Of a stretch of DNA of 64,000 nt, positions 1 to 10,010 are shown in pieces (position 1 is the first letter of the stretch; each line of letters starts with the position of its first letter). Made by a program: the position numbers and the translations under genes. The notes under the pieces were generated by a model that had not been told where the DNA came from, made no database searches, and saw only the letters and a program-made list of their open reading frames with translations. This stretch comes from UBA1479 sp040218445 (GTDB lineage: Bacteria; Pseudomonadota; Alphaproteobacteria; Rhodospirillales; Casp-alpha2): contig JAVJRK010000017.1 in NCBI GenBank assembly GCA_040218445.1, positions 248,001-312,000 of the forward strand. Direction: 5' to 3'.

Positions 1-1
1 G

Positions 2-847
2 CGCTTCATGATCACCGATTATCACGCCAAGAACCGCTGGCTCAGCGTGCCGGAAATCCTCATCCATTCATCGAATATCGGGGCAGCCAAAATGGCCCTC
101 GATCTGGGCAGCAAAGCCCAACAGACCTACCTTGGGCGGCTCGGCCTCCTGCGTCCGTCCCCCGTTGAGTTGCCTGAGGTAGGTCACCCTCTTACGCCTT
201 CGCCCTGGCGCGAGATCAACACCGTGACGATTTCCTACGGTCACGGCATCTCGGTCACGCCGGTGCAGTTGGCCAATGCCATCGCGACCACCGTCAACGG
301 CGGTGTCTACCGTCCGACGACACTGTTGAAGCAGGATGCCCCCGAAGGCATCCCCGGCAATCAGGTGTTCTCGCCCGATACCTCGGCCAAGATGCGCGGT
401 CTGATGCGTTTGGTGGTCAGCCGCGGCACCGGTAAGAACGCGGAAAAACAGGCCGATGGATACCTGATCGGCGGCAAGACCGGCACGGCGGAAAAGCCCA
501 AGGCCGGTGGGTATTCCGACAAAGCCAATATCGCGTCCTTCGTTGGCGCGTTCCCCATTCACGCCCCGCGTTATGTGGTCTGCGTGGTGGTGGACGAGCC
601 CAAGGGCACCAAGGAAACCTTCGGCTATGCCACGGGCGGCTGGGTCGCCGCCCCCGCGGTCGGGCGCATCGTACAGCGCACCGCCGGCATCATGGGCATG
701 TCACCGGAATACGGCATGCCGCATCTGGCGGCGGCCAAGGATCTGCCGGCGCAAGCGGCGGAGATCAAGGGGGCGCTGAAACCGGCGACCCTTCGCGAAC
801 TTGAAACCGTTTCCCGTCAACCGGAGCAGGTGCGTGCGGCTGAGTGA
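2..847 (+). CDS. ftsI: Peptidoglycan D,D-transpeptidase FtsI (PBP3), C-terminal part
   Basis: The 3' end of the septal class B penicillin-binding protein, which cross-links peptide stems of septal peptidoglycan in the periplasm. The frame is open to the left window edge, so the N-terminal membrane anchor, dimerisation domain and active-site SxxK lie outside. What is visible is the SxN motif (HSSN, near base 70) and the KTG motif (GGKTGTAEKP, near base 475), in the order and spacing of the transpeptidase fold. The stop codon lies inside the first codons of murE, so translation is probably coupled. It is the first visible gene of the dcw cluster. Confidence 0.96.
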   Translation, partial: RFMITDYHAKNRWLSVPEILIHSSNIGAAKMALDLGSKAQQTYLGRLGLLRPSPVELPEVGHPLTPSPWREINTVTISYGHGISVTPVQLANAIATTVNGGVYRPTTLLKQDAPEGIPGNQVFSPDTSAKMRGLMRLVVSRGTGKNAEKQADGYLIGGKTGTAEKPKAGGYSDKANIASFVGAFPIHAPRYVVCVVVDEPKGTKETFGYATGGWVAAPAVGRIVQRTAGIMGMSPEYGMPHLAAAKDLPAQAAEIKGALKPATLRELETVSRQPEQVRAAE

Positions 848-2297
848 CATGTGGGCGAATGATATGAACAACGGCCAGACAGCCGGTCCGGCCAATCCGC
901 AAATCACGGGCGTGACCTGTGATTCGCGCCGGGTCGCGCCCGGGTATCTGTTCGCCGCCATTCCGGGTGCGGCCATGGACGGCCGGGATTTTATCGCCGA
1001 CGCCCTTGAACGGGGTGCGGCGGCCATTCTGGCCCCGCCGGGGACGCGCCTTCCGGACGGATACGAGACGACACCGCTCCTCGATACGGACAACCCGCGC
1101 CGCCGCTATGCCCTGCTGGCGGCGCGCTTCTATCCGCGCCAGCCGGAAACAGTTGCCGCCGTGACCGGCACCAACGGCAAGACCTCGGTCGCCAGTTTCC
1201 TGCGCCAGATTTGGCAGCACGCGGGGCTGGATGCGGCCAGCGCGGGGACCCTAGGTATTCAGTCCGATGTGTTTTCCCGCGACGAAGGCCTGACCACGCC
1301 GGACCCGGCGGACCTGCATGCGGACCTTGCCCACCTGGCTGAACTGGGTGTCGATCACTTGGCGTTGGAAGCCTCCAGCCACGGACTTGATCAGAACCGC
1401 CTGGACGGGGTGCGCATTGCCGCCGCCGCCTTTACCAACCTGACCCGCGATCATCTGGATTATCACGGCAGCCTGGATGATTACGCCCGGGCCAAGCGGC
1501 GCCTGTTCGAAGACCTTGTCGCCGAAGGGGGTGCCGCCATCGTCAACGCGGACGATGCGCGCGGTGCGGAAATGATCGCCTGTGCCCAGGCGCGGCATTT
1601 GCGCGTGCGGACTTATGGCGAACGGGGTGTTGATTTCAAACTGCTGGATGCGCGGCCTGATGCCGGCGGCCAGCATCTGAACCTGATGATCGGCGGGATG
1701 GAACAAACCCTGTTCCTGCCCTTGGCCGGACGTTTTCAGGCGATGAACGCGCTTTGCGCCCTGGGTCTTGCCACCGTCACCGGGGTTTCCGCCGATCTGG
1801 CCTTGGATGCCTTGAAAACCTTGAAAGGGGCGCCCGGGCGTATGGAGTTGGTCGGCGAAAAAACGGGCGGCGGAGCGGTCTATGTGGACTACGCCCATAC
1901 GCCCGATGCCTTGGAAAACGTTCTGCGGGCCTTGCGCCCCCATGCCGCGGGCGCTCTTGCCGTGGTGTTCGGATGCGGCGGGGACCGTGACCGTGGGAAG
2001 CGCCCTGAAATGGGCCGGATCGCGGCGGACCTGGCCGACCGGGTGATCGTCACCGACGATAACCCCCGGGGCGAAGACGCGGCCGCCATCCGTGCCGAAA
2101 TCCTGGCCACGGCCCCGGGTGCCTCGGAAATCGGCGACCGGGCCGAGGCCATTGAGACGGCCGTGGACAGCCTGTCATCGGACGAGGTGTTGGTGATCGC
2201 GGGTAAGGGGCATGAACGCGGCCAGATCATCGGGTCCAAGATTCTTCCTTTCGATGATCGTGATGCGGCCCGCGCCGCCCTGGCGGGGAAGGGGTGA
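834..2297 (+). CDS. murE: UDP-MurNAc-L-Ala-D-Glu:meso-diaminopimelate ligase MurE
   Basis: Cytoplasmic ATP-dependent ligase adding the third stem residue to the peptidoglycan precursor. The 487-residue product has the Mur ligase three-domain plan: an N-terminal UDP-binding domain (TCDSRRVAPGYLF), the ATP loop TGTNGKTS near residue 112, and a C-terminal domain with DNPR near residue 410. DNPR is the known signature of meso-diaminopimelate specificity. The start is chosen as GTG at 834 (VRLSDM, as in relatives), behind GGAG and overlapping the ftsI stop by 14 bases; an in-frame start at 801 would add residues without family similarity. murF begins 4 bases after the stop. Confidence 0.96.
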   Translation: MRLSDMWANDMNNGQTAGPANPQITGVTCDSRRVAPGYLFAAIPGAAMDGRDFIADALERGAAAILAPPGTRLPDGYETTPLLDTDNPRRRYALLAARFYPRQPETVAAVTGTNGKTSVASFLRQIWQHAGLDAASAGTLGIQSDVFSRDEGLTTPDPADLHADLAHLAELGVDHLALEASSHGLDQNRLDGVRIAAAAFTNLTRDHLDYHGSLDDYARAKRRLFEDLVAEGGAAIVNADDARGAEMIACAQARHLRVRTYGERGVDFKLLDARPDAGGQHLNLMIGGMEQTLFLPLAGRFQAMNALCALGLATVTGVSADLALDALKTLKGAPGRMELVGEKTGGGAVYVDYAHTPDALENVLRALRPHAAGALAVVFGCGGDRDRGKRPEMGRIAADLADRVIVTDDNPRGEDAAAIRAEILATAPGASEIGDRAEAIETAVDSLSSDEVLVIAGKGHERGQIIGSKILPFDDRDAARAALAGKG

Positions 2298-2301
2298 GCC
2301 C

Positions 2302-3756
2302 ATGGGTATGAAGAAAGCGCCCTTTGTCTTGTGGAATGCCGGAGCCGCCGCCGCCGCGACGGAAGGCAGCCCCGTGGGTGAATGGCAGGCGACGGGTGTA
2401 TCCATCGATACGCGGACGCTGCAACCCGGCGACCTATTCGTCGCCATCAAGGGGGTGGCGTCGGACGGCCACGACCATGCCGCCCAGGCCTTGGAAAAAG
2501 GGGCGGCCGGCGTCGTTGTCGCCCACGGGTTTGATGGCGTTCCCGCCGATGCGCCGGGCCTGCGGGTTGATGATACGACCCAGGCTCTTGAAGGACTGGG
2601 TCGCGCCGCCCGCGACCGGTCGAAAGCCAAAATTTGCGCCGTGACCGGCAGCGTCGGCAAGACCGGCAGCAAGGACGCGCTGGCGACCATTCTGGCGCGT
2701 CTGGGCGAAGTGCACGCCAGCCAGGGCAACCTGAACAACCATTGGGGCCTGCCCCTCAGCCTGGCGCGCATGCCGCTTGAGGCGACTCACGGCGTGCTTG
2801 AATTGGGCATGAACCATCCGGGCGAAATCCGCCCGCTGTCGCAGATGGCGAAGCCGCATGTGGCGTTGATCACCACGGTCGAATTGGTCCATAGCGAATA
2901 CTTCAACGCCATCGAAGATATCGCCGACGCCAAGGCGGAAATCTTCGACGGTCTGCTGCCGGGCGGCACGGCTGTCCTCAACCGCGACAACTCCATGTTC
3001 GACCGCCTGACGGCGGCGGCCCGTGCGGTCGGGGCGGAAACGGTGCTTTCCTTCGGCCGCCATGAAAAGGCCGACATGCGCCTGACCGACATGCGGGCCG
3101 ACCCGGTCGGCACTTGCGTGCAGGCTGACCTTGCGGGCACGAAATTCACCTACCGCGTGGGCGTGCCGGGCAATCACTGGGTGATCAACACCTTGGGCGT
3201 GCTGGGTGCGGCCATGGCATTGGGGGCAGACATGGACGTGGCGACGGCCATGCTTGGCCGTTTGTCCCCCCCCAAGGGCCGCGGCAATCAGACGCGTATT
3301 TCCATCGACGGCGGCGAATTGACCCTGATCGATGAAAGCTACAACGCAAGCCCCGTCGCCGTTACGGCGGCGGTTGATGTTCTGGCCATGAGCGAGCCCT
3401 CCACGGGCGGGCGCCGCATCGCCGTTCTGGGCGACATGCTGGAATTGGGTGAACAGTCGGATGACCTGCACCGCGCGCTGGCATCGCCATTGATCGCGCG
3501 CAACATCGACGCCGTATTCACGGCCGGCCCGGGCATGGAAAACCTGTTTGAGGAACTGCCCCGCGAGATGCGCGGCGGTCATGCGGATACGTCGGACAAG
3601 CTTGCCCCCCTGGTGGCGTCGTCCGTGCGGGCCGGTGACGTGGTTCTGGTCAAGGGATCGTTCGGCGCGCGTATGGGCGCCGTGGTCGATGCGCTGATGG
3701 CGTTGGGCGATCACCAAGGAAACGGCGGGCATGGCCACGCCATGGCCGGGGAATAG
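2302..3756 (+). CDS. murF: UDP-MurNAc-tripeptide:D-Ala-D-Ala ligase MurF
   Basis: Adds the D-Ala-D-Ala dipeptide to UDP-MurNAc-tripeptide, finishing the cytoplasmic pentapeptide precursor. The protein is 484 residues. It has the substrate-binding domain (SIDTRTLQPGDLFVA), the ATP loop TGSVGKTGSKD near residue 114, and the C-terminal motif LIDESYNASP typical of MurF. The ATG at 2302 is used because longer in-frame starts lie inside murE; a second ATG at 2308 is equally possible. The gene stands in the usual place between murE and mraY. Confidence 0.96.
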   Translation: MGMKKAPFVLWNAGAAAAATEGSPVGEWQATGVSIDTRTLQPGDLFVAIKGVASDGHDHAAQALEKGAAGVVVAHGFDGVPADAPGLRVDDTTQALEGLGRAARDRSKAKICAVTGSVGKTGSKDALATILARLGEVHASQGNLNNHWGLPLSLARMPLEATHGVLELGMNHPGEIRPLSQMAKPHVALITTVELVHSEYFNAIEDIADAKAEIFDGLLPGGTAVLNRDNSMFDRLTAAARAVGAETVLSFGRHEKADMRLTDMRADPVGTCVQADLAGTKFTYRVGVPGNHWVINTLGVLGAAMALGADMDVATAMLGRLSPPKGRGNQTRISIDGGELTLIDESYNASPVAVTAAVDVLAMSEPSTGGRRIAVLGDMLELGEQSDDLHRALASPLIARNIDAVFTAGPGMENLFEELPREMRGGHADTSDKLAPLVASSVRAGDVVLVKGSFGARMGAVVDALMALGDHQGNGGHGHAMAGE

Positions 3757-3765
3757 AGGCAAGAC

Positions 3766-4854
3766 ATGCTGTACCAAATCCTATTCCCCATGGCTGATGA
3801 GTTCGCGATCCTCAACGTGTTCCGCTATCTGACGTTCCGCACCGGCGGGGCGGTGATCACGGCCTTGATCGTCAGCTTCCTGATCGGCCCCGTGTTGATC
3901 GAGGTTCTGAAAGCCAAGCAGAAGGGCGGCCAGCCGATCCGCGACGACGGCCCGGAAAGCCATCTGGTGACCAAACAGGGCACGCCGACCATGGGCGGGC
4001 TGATGATCCTGATTGCCTCGGTATTGGCGACTTTGTTGTGGATGGACCTTGAAAACGGCTTCGTCTGGACGGCCCTGGGTGTGACCATCGGCTACGGCAT
4101 CATCGGGTTCCTGGACGATTACCTGAAGGTATCGAAGCGCAATTCCAAGGGCCTGCCGGGCAAGCTGAAGCTGATCCTGCAGGTCTCCATCGCGGGCGTG
4201 GCCGCGTTCTATATTTCGGCCCACCTGCCCGATCCCTTGGCGACGACCCTGGCCCTGCCGTTCTTCAAGAACCTGCTGGTTGATCTGGGTTGGATGTTCA
4301 TCGTGTTCGCCTGTTTCGTGATGGTGGGCTCCAGCAATTCCGTGAATTTGACGGACGGCCTGGATGGGTTGGCCATCGTGCCGGTGATGATCGCAGCCGG
4401 GGTGTTCGCGCTGATCGCCTATCTGGTCGGCAACACGGTGTTCGCCAACTATCTGCAACTGCATTACGTGCCCGGCTCCGGCGAGCTTGCCGTGTTCATG
4501 GGATCGCTGGTCGGGGCGGCGCTCGGCTTCCTTTGGTACAACGCGCCGCCGGCCAAGGTATTCATGGGCGATACGGGTTCGCTCTCGTTGGGCGGTGCGC
4601 TCGGCGCCGTTGCCGTGATTACGAAGCATGAACTGGTGCTGGCCATCGTCGGCGGGTTGTTCGTGCTGGAAACCGTATCGGTGATCGTTCAGGTCGTTTC
4701 GTTCAAGTTGACCGGCCGGCGCGTGTTCCGCATGGCGCCGCTGCATCATCATTTCGAGCAGAAGGGGTGGGCCGAAGCCACCATCGTCATCCGCTTCTGG
4801 ATCATTGCGTCCATCCTGGCTCTTGCCGGCCTTGCCACGCTGAAACTGCGGTGA
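3766..4854 (+). CDS. mraY: Phospho-N-acetylmuramoyl-pentapeptide transferase MraY
   Basis: Integral membrane enzyme that moves phospho-MurNAc-pentapeptide from UDP to undecaprenyl phosphate, giving lipid I. The length (362 residues) is usual for the family, with about ten hydrophobic segments. Family motifs are present: the acidic cytoplasmic segment FLDDYLKV, NLTDGLDGLA, FMGDTGSL and the histidine-rich HHHFEQKGW near the C-terminus, which together form the Mg/UDP site. It starts 9 bases after murF and is followed by murD after 13 bases with an AAGGA Shine-Dalgarno sequence. Confidence 0.97.
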   Translation: MLYQILFPMADEFAILNVFRYLTFRTGGAVITALIVSFLIGPVLIEVLKAKQKGGQPIRDDGPESHLVTKQGTPTMGGLMILIASVLATLLWMDLENGFVWTALGVTIGYGIIGFLDDYLKVSKRNSKGLPGKLKLILQVSIAGVAAFYISAHLPDPLATTLALPFFKNLLVDLGWMFIVFACFVMVGSSNSVNLTDGLDGLAIVPVMIAAGVFALIAYLVGNTVFANYLQLHYVPGSGELAVFMGSLVGAALGFLWYNAPPAKVFMGDTGSLSLGGALGAVAVITKHELVLAIVGGLFVLETVSVIVQVVSFKLTGRRVFRMAPLHHHFEQKGWAEATIVIRFWIIASILALAGLATLKLR

Positions 4855-4867
4855 GGAAGGAAACGCG

Positions 4868-6304
4868 ATGATTGATCTTTTCTATTTCTATCGTATGCCG
4901 GTCGCGGTGCTGGGCTTGGGTCAATCGGGTCTGGCAACCTGCCAAGCCCTGATGAAAAGCGACGCCGAGGTCTGGGCCTGGGACGACAACGAAGATGCCC
5001 GCCAGCGGGCCCGCGAACAGGATATTCCCCTGGTCGATCTTTACACCTGCAACTGGCAGGAAGTAACGACCCTGGTCCTCAGCCCGGGCATCCCGTTTCA
5101 TTATCCGGAACCGCATGCGGTGGTGAACCTGGCCAAGGCAGGGGGTGCGGAAGTTGTCAGCGACATCGAGCTTCTGGCCCGTGCCCAGCGCGACGCGGCT
5201 TATATCGGCATCACCGGAACCAACGGCAAATCGACCACCACGGCCTTGATCGGCCACATCATGCAGCTTGCCGGCCGCGAAGCGGAAATCGGCGGTAATT
5301 TGGGGCCTCCCGCCTTGACGCTGGAAACCCTGGTTGAAGGCGGAACCTATGTTCTGGAGATGTCGTCCTATCAGCTGGATCTGACCGTCTCGATCACCTG
5401 GGATATTGCAGTTCTGTTGAATATTTCCGCCGATCATCTGGACCGCCACGGCGGAATGGACGGCTACGTCGCGGCCAAGCGTCAGATCTTCCACCGCCAG
5501 ACGGAACCTAAGTCCGCGATCATCGGTGTCGATGACAGCTACTGCGAAGCGATTTACGAAGACCTTGCCGATATCGGTGATCAGGTCGTGATCCCGGTTT
5601 CGGGCGAGAAACGCATTCACGGCGGCGTCTATGTGGTGAACGGCGTTCTGGTCGACGACATGGATGGCCAGGAAATGCCGATCACCAACCTGACGGAAAA
5701 CCCGGCCTTGCAGGGGCCGCACAACTGGCAGAATGCGGCCGCCGCCTATGCGGCCTGCCGCCGCGCCGGGGTCGAAGGCCGGGTCATCATGGCCTGCCTG
5801 CAAAGCTATCCTGGTTTGGTCCATCGTCAGGAACCGGTCGAGGTCGTTGACGGCATCGCCTTCGTCAACGATTCCAAGGCGACCAATGCCGTTGCCGCCG
5901 CCAAGGCGTTGGCCTGTTACGACAACATTTACTGGATCGCCGGGGGACGGCCCAAGGAAGGCGGGATCGACGGGCTTACGGAATACTTCCCGCGCATCCG
6001 CCATGCCTATCTGGTGGGCGAGGCAGCACTTGGTTTCGGTCAGGTTCTGGACGGCAAGGTGCCTTTCACCATTTCCGGTGAGGTCGCAAAGGCCGTCCAG
6101 GCGGCCTTTGCCCAGGCCAAAAAGGACAAAGTCGAGAAGCCGGTTGTGTTGCTATCGCCGGCCTGTGCGTCGTTCGATCAGTTCGCCAATTTCGAAGACC
6201 GGGGAGATGCCTTCAAGGATGCGGTCGAAGCCCTTTCCGGCGAGCACCTGGATCCGTCGGAATTGCCCGAAGCTTTCACCATCGCCAAGGAAGGGGATGC
6301 CTAG
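4868..6304 (+). CDS. murD: UDP-MurNAc-L-alanine:D-glutamate ligase MurD
   Basis: ATP-dependent addition of D-Glu to UDP-MurNAc-L-Ala in the cytoplasm. The 478-residue product shows an N-terminal Rossmann-like motif (VLGLGQSGLAT), the ATP loop GTNGKSTTT near residue 117, the central YVLEMSSYQLD segment typical of MurD, and the C-terminal VFVNDSKATN and LLSPACASFDQF motifs. Its stop codon directly abuts the ATG of ftsW. Confidence 0.97.
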   Translation: MIDLFYFYRMPVAVLGLGQSGLATCQALMKSDAEVWAWDDNEDARQRAREQDIPLVDLYTCNWQEVTTLVLSPGIPFHYPEPHAVVNLAKAGGAEVVSDIELLARAQRDAAYIGITGTNGKSTTTALIGHIMQLAGREAEIGGNLGPPALTLETLVEGGTYVLEMSSYQLDLTVSITWDIAVLLNISADHLDRHGGMDGYVAAKRQIFHRQTEPKSAIIGVDDSYCEAIYEDLADIGDQVVIPVSGEKRIHGGVYVVNGVLVDDMDGQEMPITNLTENPALQGPHNWQNAAAAYAACRRAGVEGRVIMACLQSYPGLVHRQEPVEVVDGIAFVNDSKATNAVAAAKALACYDNIYWIAGGRPKEGGIDGLTEYFPRIRHAYLVGEAALGFGQVLDGKVPFTISGEVAKAVQAAFAQAKKDKVEKPVVLLSPACASFDQFANFEDRGDAFKDAVEALSGEHLDPSELPEAFTIAKEGDA

Positions 6305-7429
6305 ATGAGCACCCTTGCCCGCACGGATAATTCCATTCTCGCCCGCTGGTGGTGGACGGTCGACCGATGGAACCTTGCCGCCGTGGCCGTGCTGGCAACG
6401 ACCGGGATGGTCATGGCGCTGGCGGCCTCGCCGCCCGTGGCCGTGCGCCTGGGGCTGGATACCTATTACTTCGCGGGCCGGCAGGCGGTGTTCCTGGGCC
6501 TGGGCCTGTTTATCGTCGTTGCGGCGTCCTTGTTGTCGCCCAAGGGGGTGCGCAGGGTGGCCATGGCCGTCTTGGCGTTATCCATGGCGTTGATGGTCGC
6601 GGTGTTGGCGGTCGGCCCGGAAATCAAGGGGGCCACGCGCTGGCTCAGCCTGGGTGCCATTTCCCTGCAACCGTCCGAGTTCGCCAAGCCCGCCCTTGCC
6701 GTGACGGCCGCCTGGTTCTTCGCCCAGGCGCGGCTGCAGGAAGGCTATCCGGGCAATCTGGTCGCCACGGGTTTGTTCATGATGGTGGCGGCCCTGCTGT
6801 TGATGCAACCCGATGTCGGCATGACCATGGTCGTCGCCGCCGTATGGGGCGTGCAGTTCTTCCTGGCGGGCCTGCCGATCATCATGGTCATGGGCATCGG
6901 TCTTATTTTCCTGGGGTGCAGTGTCGGCGCCTATTTCACCTTCAGCCATGTGCAGGCCCGCGTCGATCGCTTCTTCGATCCGTCTGCCGGCGAAGGCTAT
7001 CAGGTCATGCGCTCGCTCGACGCCTTCCATAACGGTGGCCTGACGGGACGTGGACCGGGCGAAGGCCGGGTCAAGGAAGTCCTGCCCGACGCCCATACGG
7101 ATTTCATCTTCGCCGTCGCCGGCGAAGAATTCGGCATGCTGGCCTGCGTTGCCATCGTCGGGCTGTTCGCCTTTGTCGTGGTGCGTGGGCTGAGCCGTGC
7201 CTACAAGGACGACAATCTGTTCGTCCTGCTGGCGTCGGCCGGTTTGCTGGTGCAGTTCGCGGTTCAGGCCATGATCAATCTGGCGTCGACCCTGCATCTT
7301 ATTCCGCCCAAGGGCATGACCCTGCCGTTCGTATCTTACGGCGGGTCGTCCACCGTGGCGATCGCGCTCGGTTTCGGCATGATGCTGGCCCTGACCCGCG
7401 CGCGGCCGGGCGAGGGAGGTGCCAAATGA
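6305..7429 (+). CDS. ftsW: Septal peptidoglycan glycosyltransferase FtsW (SEDS family)
   Basis: Polytopic SEDS-family glycosyltransferase that polymerises lipid II at the septum as partner of FtsI. The 374 residues hold about ten membrane segments. Diagnostic motifs include QPSEFAKPAL, GRGPGEG, the periplasmic segment DAHTDFIFAVAGEEFG with the conserved acidic residue, and PFVSYGGSS near the end. The final ATGA overlaps the start of murG, giving translational coupling. With ftsI in the same cluster the synthase/transpeptidase pair is complete. Confidence 0.96.
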   Translation: MSTLARTDNSILARWWWTVDRWNLAAVAVLATTGMVMALAASPPVAVRLGLDTYYFAGRQAVFLGLGLFIVVAASLLSPKGVRRVAMAVLALSMALMVAVLAVGPEIKGATRWLSLGAISLQPSEFAKPALAVTAAWFFAQARLQEGYPGNLVATGLFMMVAALLLMQPDVGMTMVVAAVWGVQFFLAGLPIIMVMGIGLIFLGCSVGAYFTFSHVQARVDRFFDPSAGEGYQVMRSLDAFHNGGLTGRGPGEGRVKEVLPDAHTDFIFAVAGEEFGMLACVAIVGLFAFVVVRGLSRAYKDDNLFVLLASAGLLVQFAVQAMINLASTLHLIPPKGMTLPFVSYGGSSTVAIALGFGMMLALTRARPGEGGAK

Positions 7430-8553
7430 CGGCGCATCTTGCGGTCCTGGCTGCCGGGGGCACCGGCGGGCATGTCTTCCCGGCGGAGGCCTTGGCGGTC
7501 GAACTTGCCGGGCGCGGTTATCGTTTGGCGCTGATCACCGACCGCCGGGGCGGTGGGTTCGGCGGGGCCTTGGCGGAACTGGAAACCCATCATATCCGCG
7601 CCGGCGGCATCGCCGGCAAGCGCCTTACCGCGCGCTTGGAAAGCGTGTTTGAACTGGGCCTGGGAACCCTGCAGGCGCGGTCTCTTCTGGCTAAACTGAA
7701 GCCCGATGCGGTCGTCGGGTTCGGCGGCTATGCGTCGGTGCCGACCATGATGGCGGCGACTTGGGGTGGATACGCCACCGCGATCCATGAACAGAACGCC
7801 GTGCTGGGCCGGGCCAATCGGCTGCTGGCGACCCGGGTGCGGCGCATTGCGACCTCCATCGACGGCACGCAAATGGTGCCCGACGCGGCCAAGGACAAGA
7901 TCTGCCTGACCGGCATGCCCGTGCGCCCGGCGGTTTTGGCGGCGGGCGACATGGCTTACGATGAAATCAACGACAACGCGCCTTTGAATCTGCTGATTAC
8001 CGGCGGATCACAGGGTGCGCGCGTGCTATCCGACGTGGTTCCGGCGGCGTTGGCCCAATTGCCGGAGAAGTTGAAAAAACGTCTGAACGTGACCCAGCAA
8101 TGCCGGGCCGAGGATCTGGGCCGGGTGCAGGGCGTTTATGGCGATGCCGGAATATCGGCAAACCTTGCAAGTTTCTTCGACGATATACCTCAGCGTCTGG
8201 CGGCGGCACATTTGCTGATCGCGCGGGCGGGGGCCTCCACCGTTGCCGAGATGACGGCGATCGGCCGTCCGGCGATCCTGGTGCCCTATCCCCATGCCAT
8301 CGACAATCATCAGTTCGCCAATGCCCAGGCCGTGGACGAAGCCGGGGCCGGTTGGCTGATGGCCGAAGACGTATTCACGGCGGATCGTCTCGCCGGGCGG
8401 CTGACAAGCCTGTTCGAAAGCCCGCGTCATCTGGCCCATGCGGCCCGTGCTTCCAAACGGATCGGCCGGCCCGATGCCGCCCGCGCCCTGGCCGACATGG
8501 TGGCGGAAATGATGCCCAACGGAAATTCCAACCATGGGAGGCAGGCCGCATGA
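7426..8553 (+). CDS. murG: Lipid II synthase MurG (GlcNAc transferase)
   Basis: Membrane-associated GT28 glycosyltransferase that adds GlcNAc from UDP-GlcNAc to lipid I. The 375-residue product has the N-terminal glycine-rich acceptor loop AAGGTGGHVFPA, the middle loop ITGGSQGA, and the donor-binding motif RAGASTVAEM followed by DNHQ. The start overlaps ftsW by 4 bases and the end overlaps murC by 4, so it sits inside a translationally coupled chain. Confidence 0.97.
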   Translation: MTAHLAVLAAGGTGGHVFPAEALAVELAGRGYRLALITDRRGGGFGGALAELETHHIRAGGIAGKRLTARLESVFELGLGTLQARSLLAKLKPDAVVGFGGYASVPTMMAATWGGYATAIHEQNAVLGRANRLLATRVRRIATSIDGTQMVPDAAKDKICLTGMPVRPAVLAAGDMAYDEINDNAPLNLLITGGSQGARVLSDVVPAALAQLPEKLKKRLNVTQQCRAEDLGRVQGVYGDAGISANLASFFDDIPQRLAAAHLLIARAGASTVAEMTAIGRPAILVPYPHAIDNHQFANAQAVDEAGAGWLMAEDVFTADRLAGRLTSLFESPRHLAHAARASKRIGRPDAARALADMVAEMMPNGNSNHGRQAA

Positions 8554-10010
8554 GAGCCCTTCCCCTGGATATCGGCACCATGCATTTCGTCGGGATCGGC
8601 GGCATCGGCATGAGCGGCATCGCCGAGGTTCTGCATTCCCTGGGCTATTCCGTGCAGGGATCGGACATCGCCGACAGCGCCAACGTAAAGCGCCTGCGCG
8701 GCATGGGCATCGACGTCCATGTCGGGCATGACGCGTCCAACCTGGGCCCGGCCCAGGTCGTCGTCGTGTCGTCGGCGGTGAAACCCGACAACCCGGAAGT
8801 CGTGGCCGCGCGCCAGAATCTGATCCCGGTGGTGCGACGGGCGGAAATGCTGGGCGAGCTGATGCGCCTGAAATGGTCCATCGCGGTCGGCGGCACCCAC
8901 GGTAAGACGACGACCACTTCGCTGATTTCGGCGGTGTTGGACGGCGCCGGGTTGGACCCCACGGTCATCAACGGCGGGATTATCAATGCCTACGGCACCA
9001 ATGCGCGGCTTGGCAGCGGCGACTGGCTGGTGGCCGAAGCGGACGAAAGCGACGGGACGTTCCTGAAACTGCCGTCGACCATTGCCGTGGTCACCAACAT
9101 CGATCCGGAACACATGGATCATTACGGCGATTTCGAAACCTTGAAACAGGCCTTCGTCCAGTTTGTCGAAAATATTCCGTTCTATGGCTTCGCGGTCCTA
9201 TGCGCCGACCATGCTGAGGTCCAGAACCTGATCCCCCGCGTGTCCGACCGGCGCGTCGTGACCTATGGCTTCAGCCCGCAGGCCGACGTGCGCGCGGTCA
9301 ACGTCACCCCGGGGCTGGATGGGGTGGCCTTCGATGCCGTGATCCGCAACCGCAAGACCGGGGAAACGCGCGAAATATCGGATCTGCATCTGCCTATGTA
9401 CGGCCAGCACAACGTGCAGAACACCCTGGCCGCCATCGCCATCGCCAGCGAGATGAATTTAAACGATGCGGACCTAGCCAGGGCACTTGCCAAATTCGGC
9501 GGCGTGAAACGGCGGTTCACACGGGTCGGCACCGTCGGCGGCGTGACCGTGGTGGACGATTACGGCCATCACCCGGTCGAGATCGCGGCGGTTCTGGGTG
9601 CAGCCCGCGACGCCACAAACGGCAAGGTCGTCGCCGTGGTGCAGCCCCATCGTTACACCCGCCTGCGCGACCTGTTCGATGACTTCTGCACCTGTTTCAA
9701 CGATGCCGATGCCGTCGTCGTCGCGCCCGTTTACGAAGCCGGCGAAAGCCCGATCGAAGGCATTGACCGTGATGCCCTGATCGAAGGCCTGAAGGTTCAT
9801 GGCCACCGGAATGTCGTGGCCTTGGAAGGGCCGGAAGACCTGGCGCGGATCGCGCTTGAATTGACCTCGAACGGTGATTTCGTCGTCTGTCTGGGGGCTG
9901 GCACGATCAGCCAATGGGCCAACGCGCTGCCTGAACAGATGCAGGAATTGGGCGGCGGCCTGCGTGAAATTCCCGGCGGTAACGGACAGGGTGGAGGCGT
10001 CGGCGCATGA
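8550..10010 (+). CDS. murC: UDP-MurNAc:L-alanine ligase MurC
   Basis: First peptide-adding Mur ligase, joining L-Ala to UDP-MurNAc. The product is 486 residues. It has the N-terminal nucleotide-binding motif FVGIGGIGMSGIA, the ATP loop GGTHGKTTTT near residue 115, the EADESDGTF segment and the C-terminal DDYGHHPVEI motif, all MurC signatures. The ATG at 8550 overlaps the murG stop and has GGGAGGCAGG upstream; the frame is open further left but that part lies within murG. Confidence 0.97.
   Translation: MRALPLDIGTMHFVGIGGIGMSGIAEVLHSLGYSVQGSDIADSANVKRLRGMGIDVHVGHDASNLGPAQVVVVSSAVKPDNPEVVAARQNLIPVVRRAEMLGELMRLKWSIAVGGTHGKTTTTSLISAVLDGAGLDPTVINGGIINAYGTNARLGSGDWLVAEADESDGTFLKLPSTIAVVTNIDPEHMDHYGDFETLKQAFVQFVENIPFYGFAVLCADHAEVQNLIPRVSDRRVVTYGFSPQADVRAVNVTPGLDGVAFDAVIRNRKTGETREISDLHLPMYGQHNVQNTLAAIAIASEMNLNDADLARALAKFGGVKRRFTRVGTVGGVTVVDDYGHHPVEIAAVLGAARDATNGKVVAVVQPHRYTRLRDLFDDFCTCFNDADAVVVAPVYEAGESPIEGIDRDALIEGLKVHGHRNVVALEGPEDLARIALELTSNGDFVVCLGAGTISQWANALPEQMQELGGGLREIPGGNGQGGGVGA

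Noticed and set aside
2434..3777. A 447-codon open frame on the minus strand opposite murF.
   Set aside because: Shadow frame of a conserved gene; His/Arg/Gln-rich translation with no family features.
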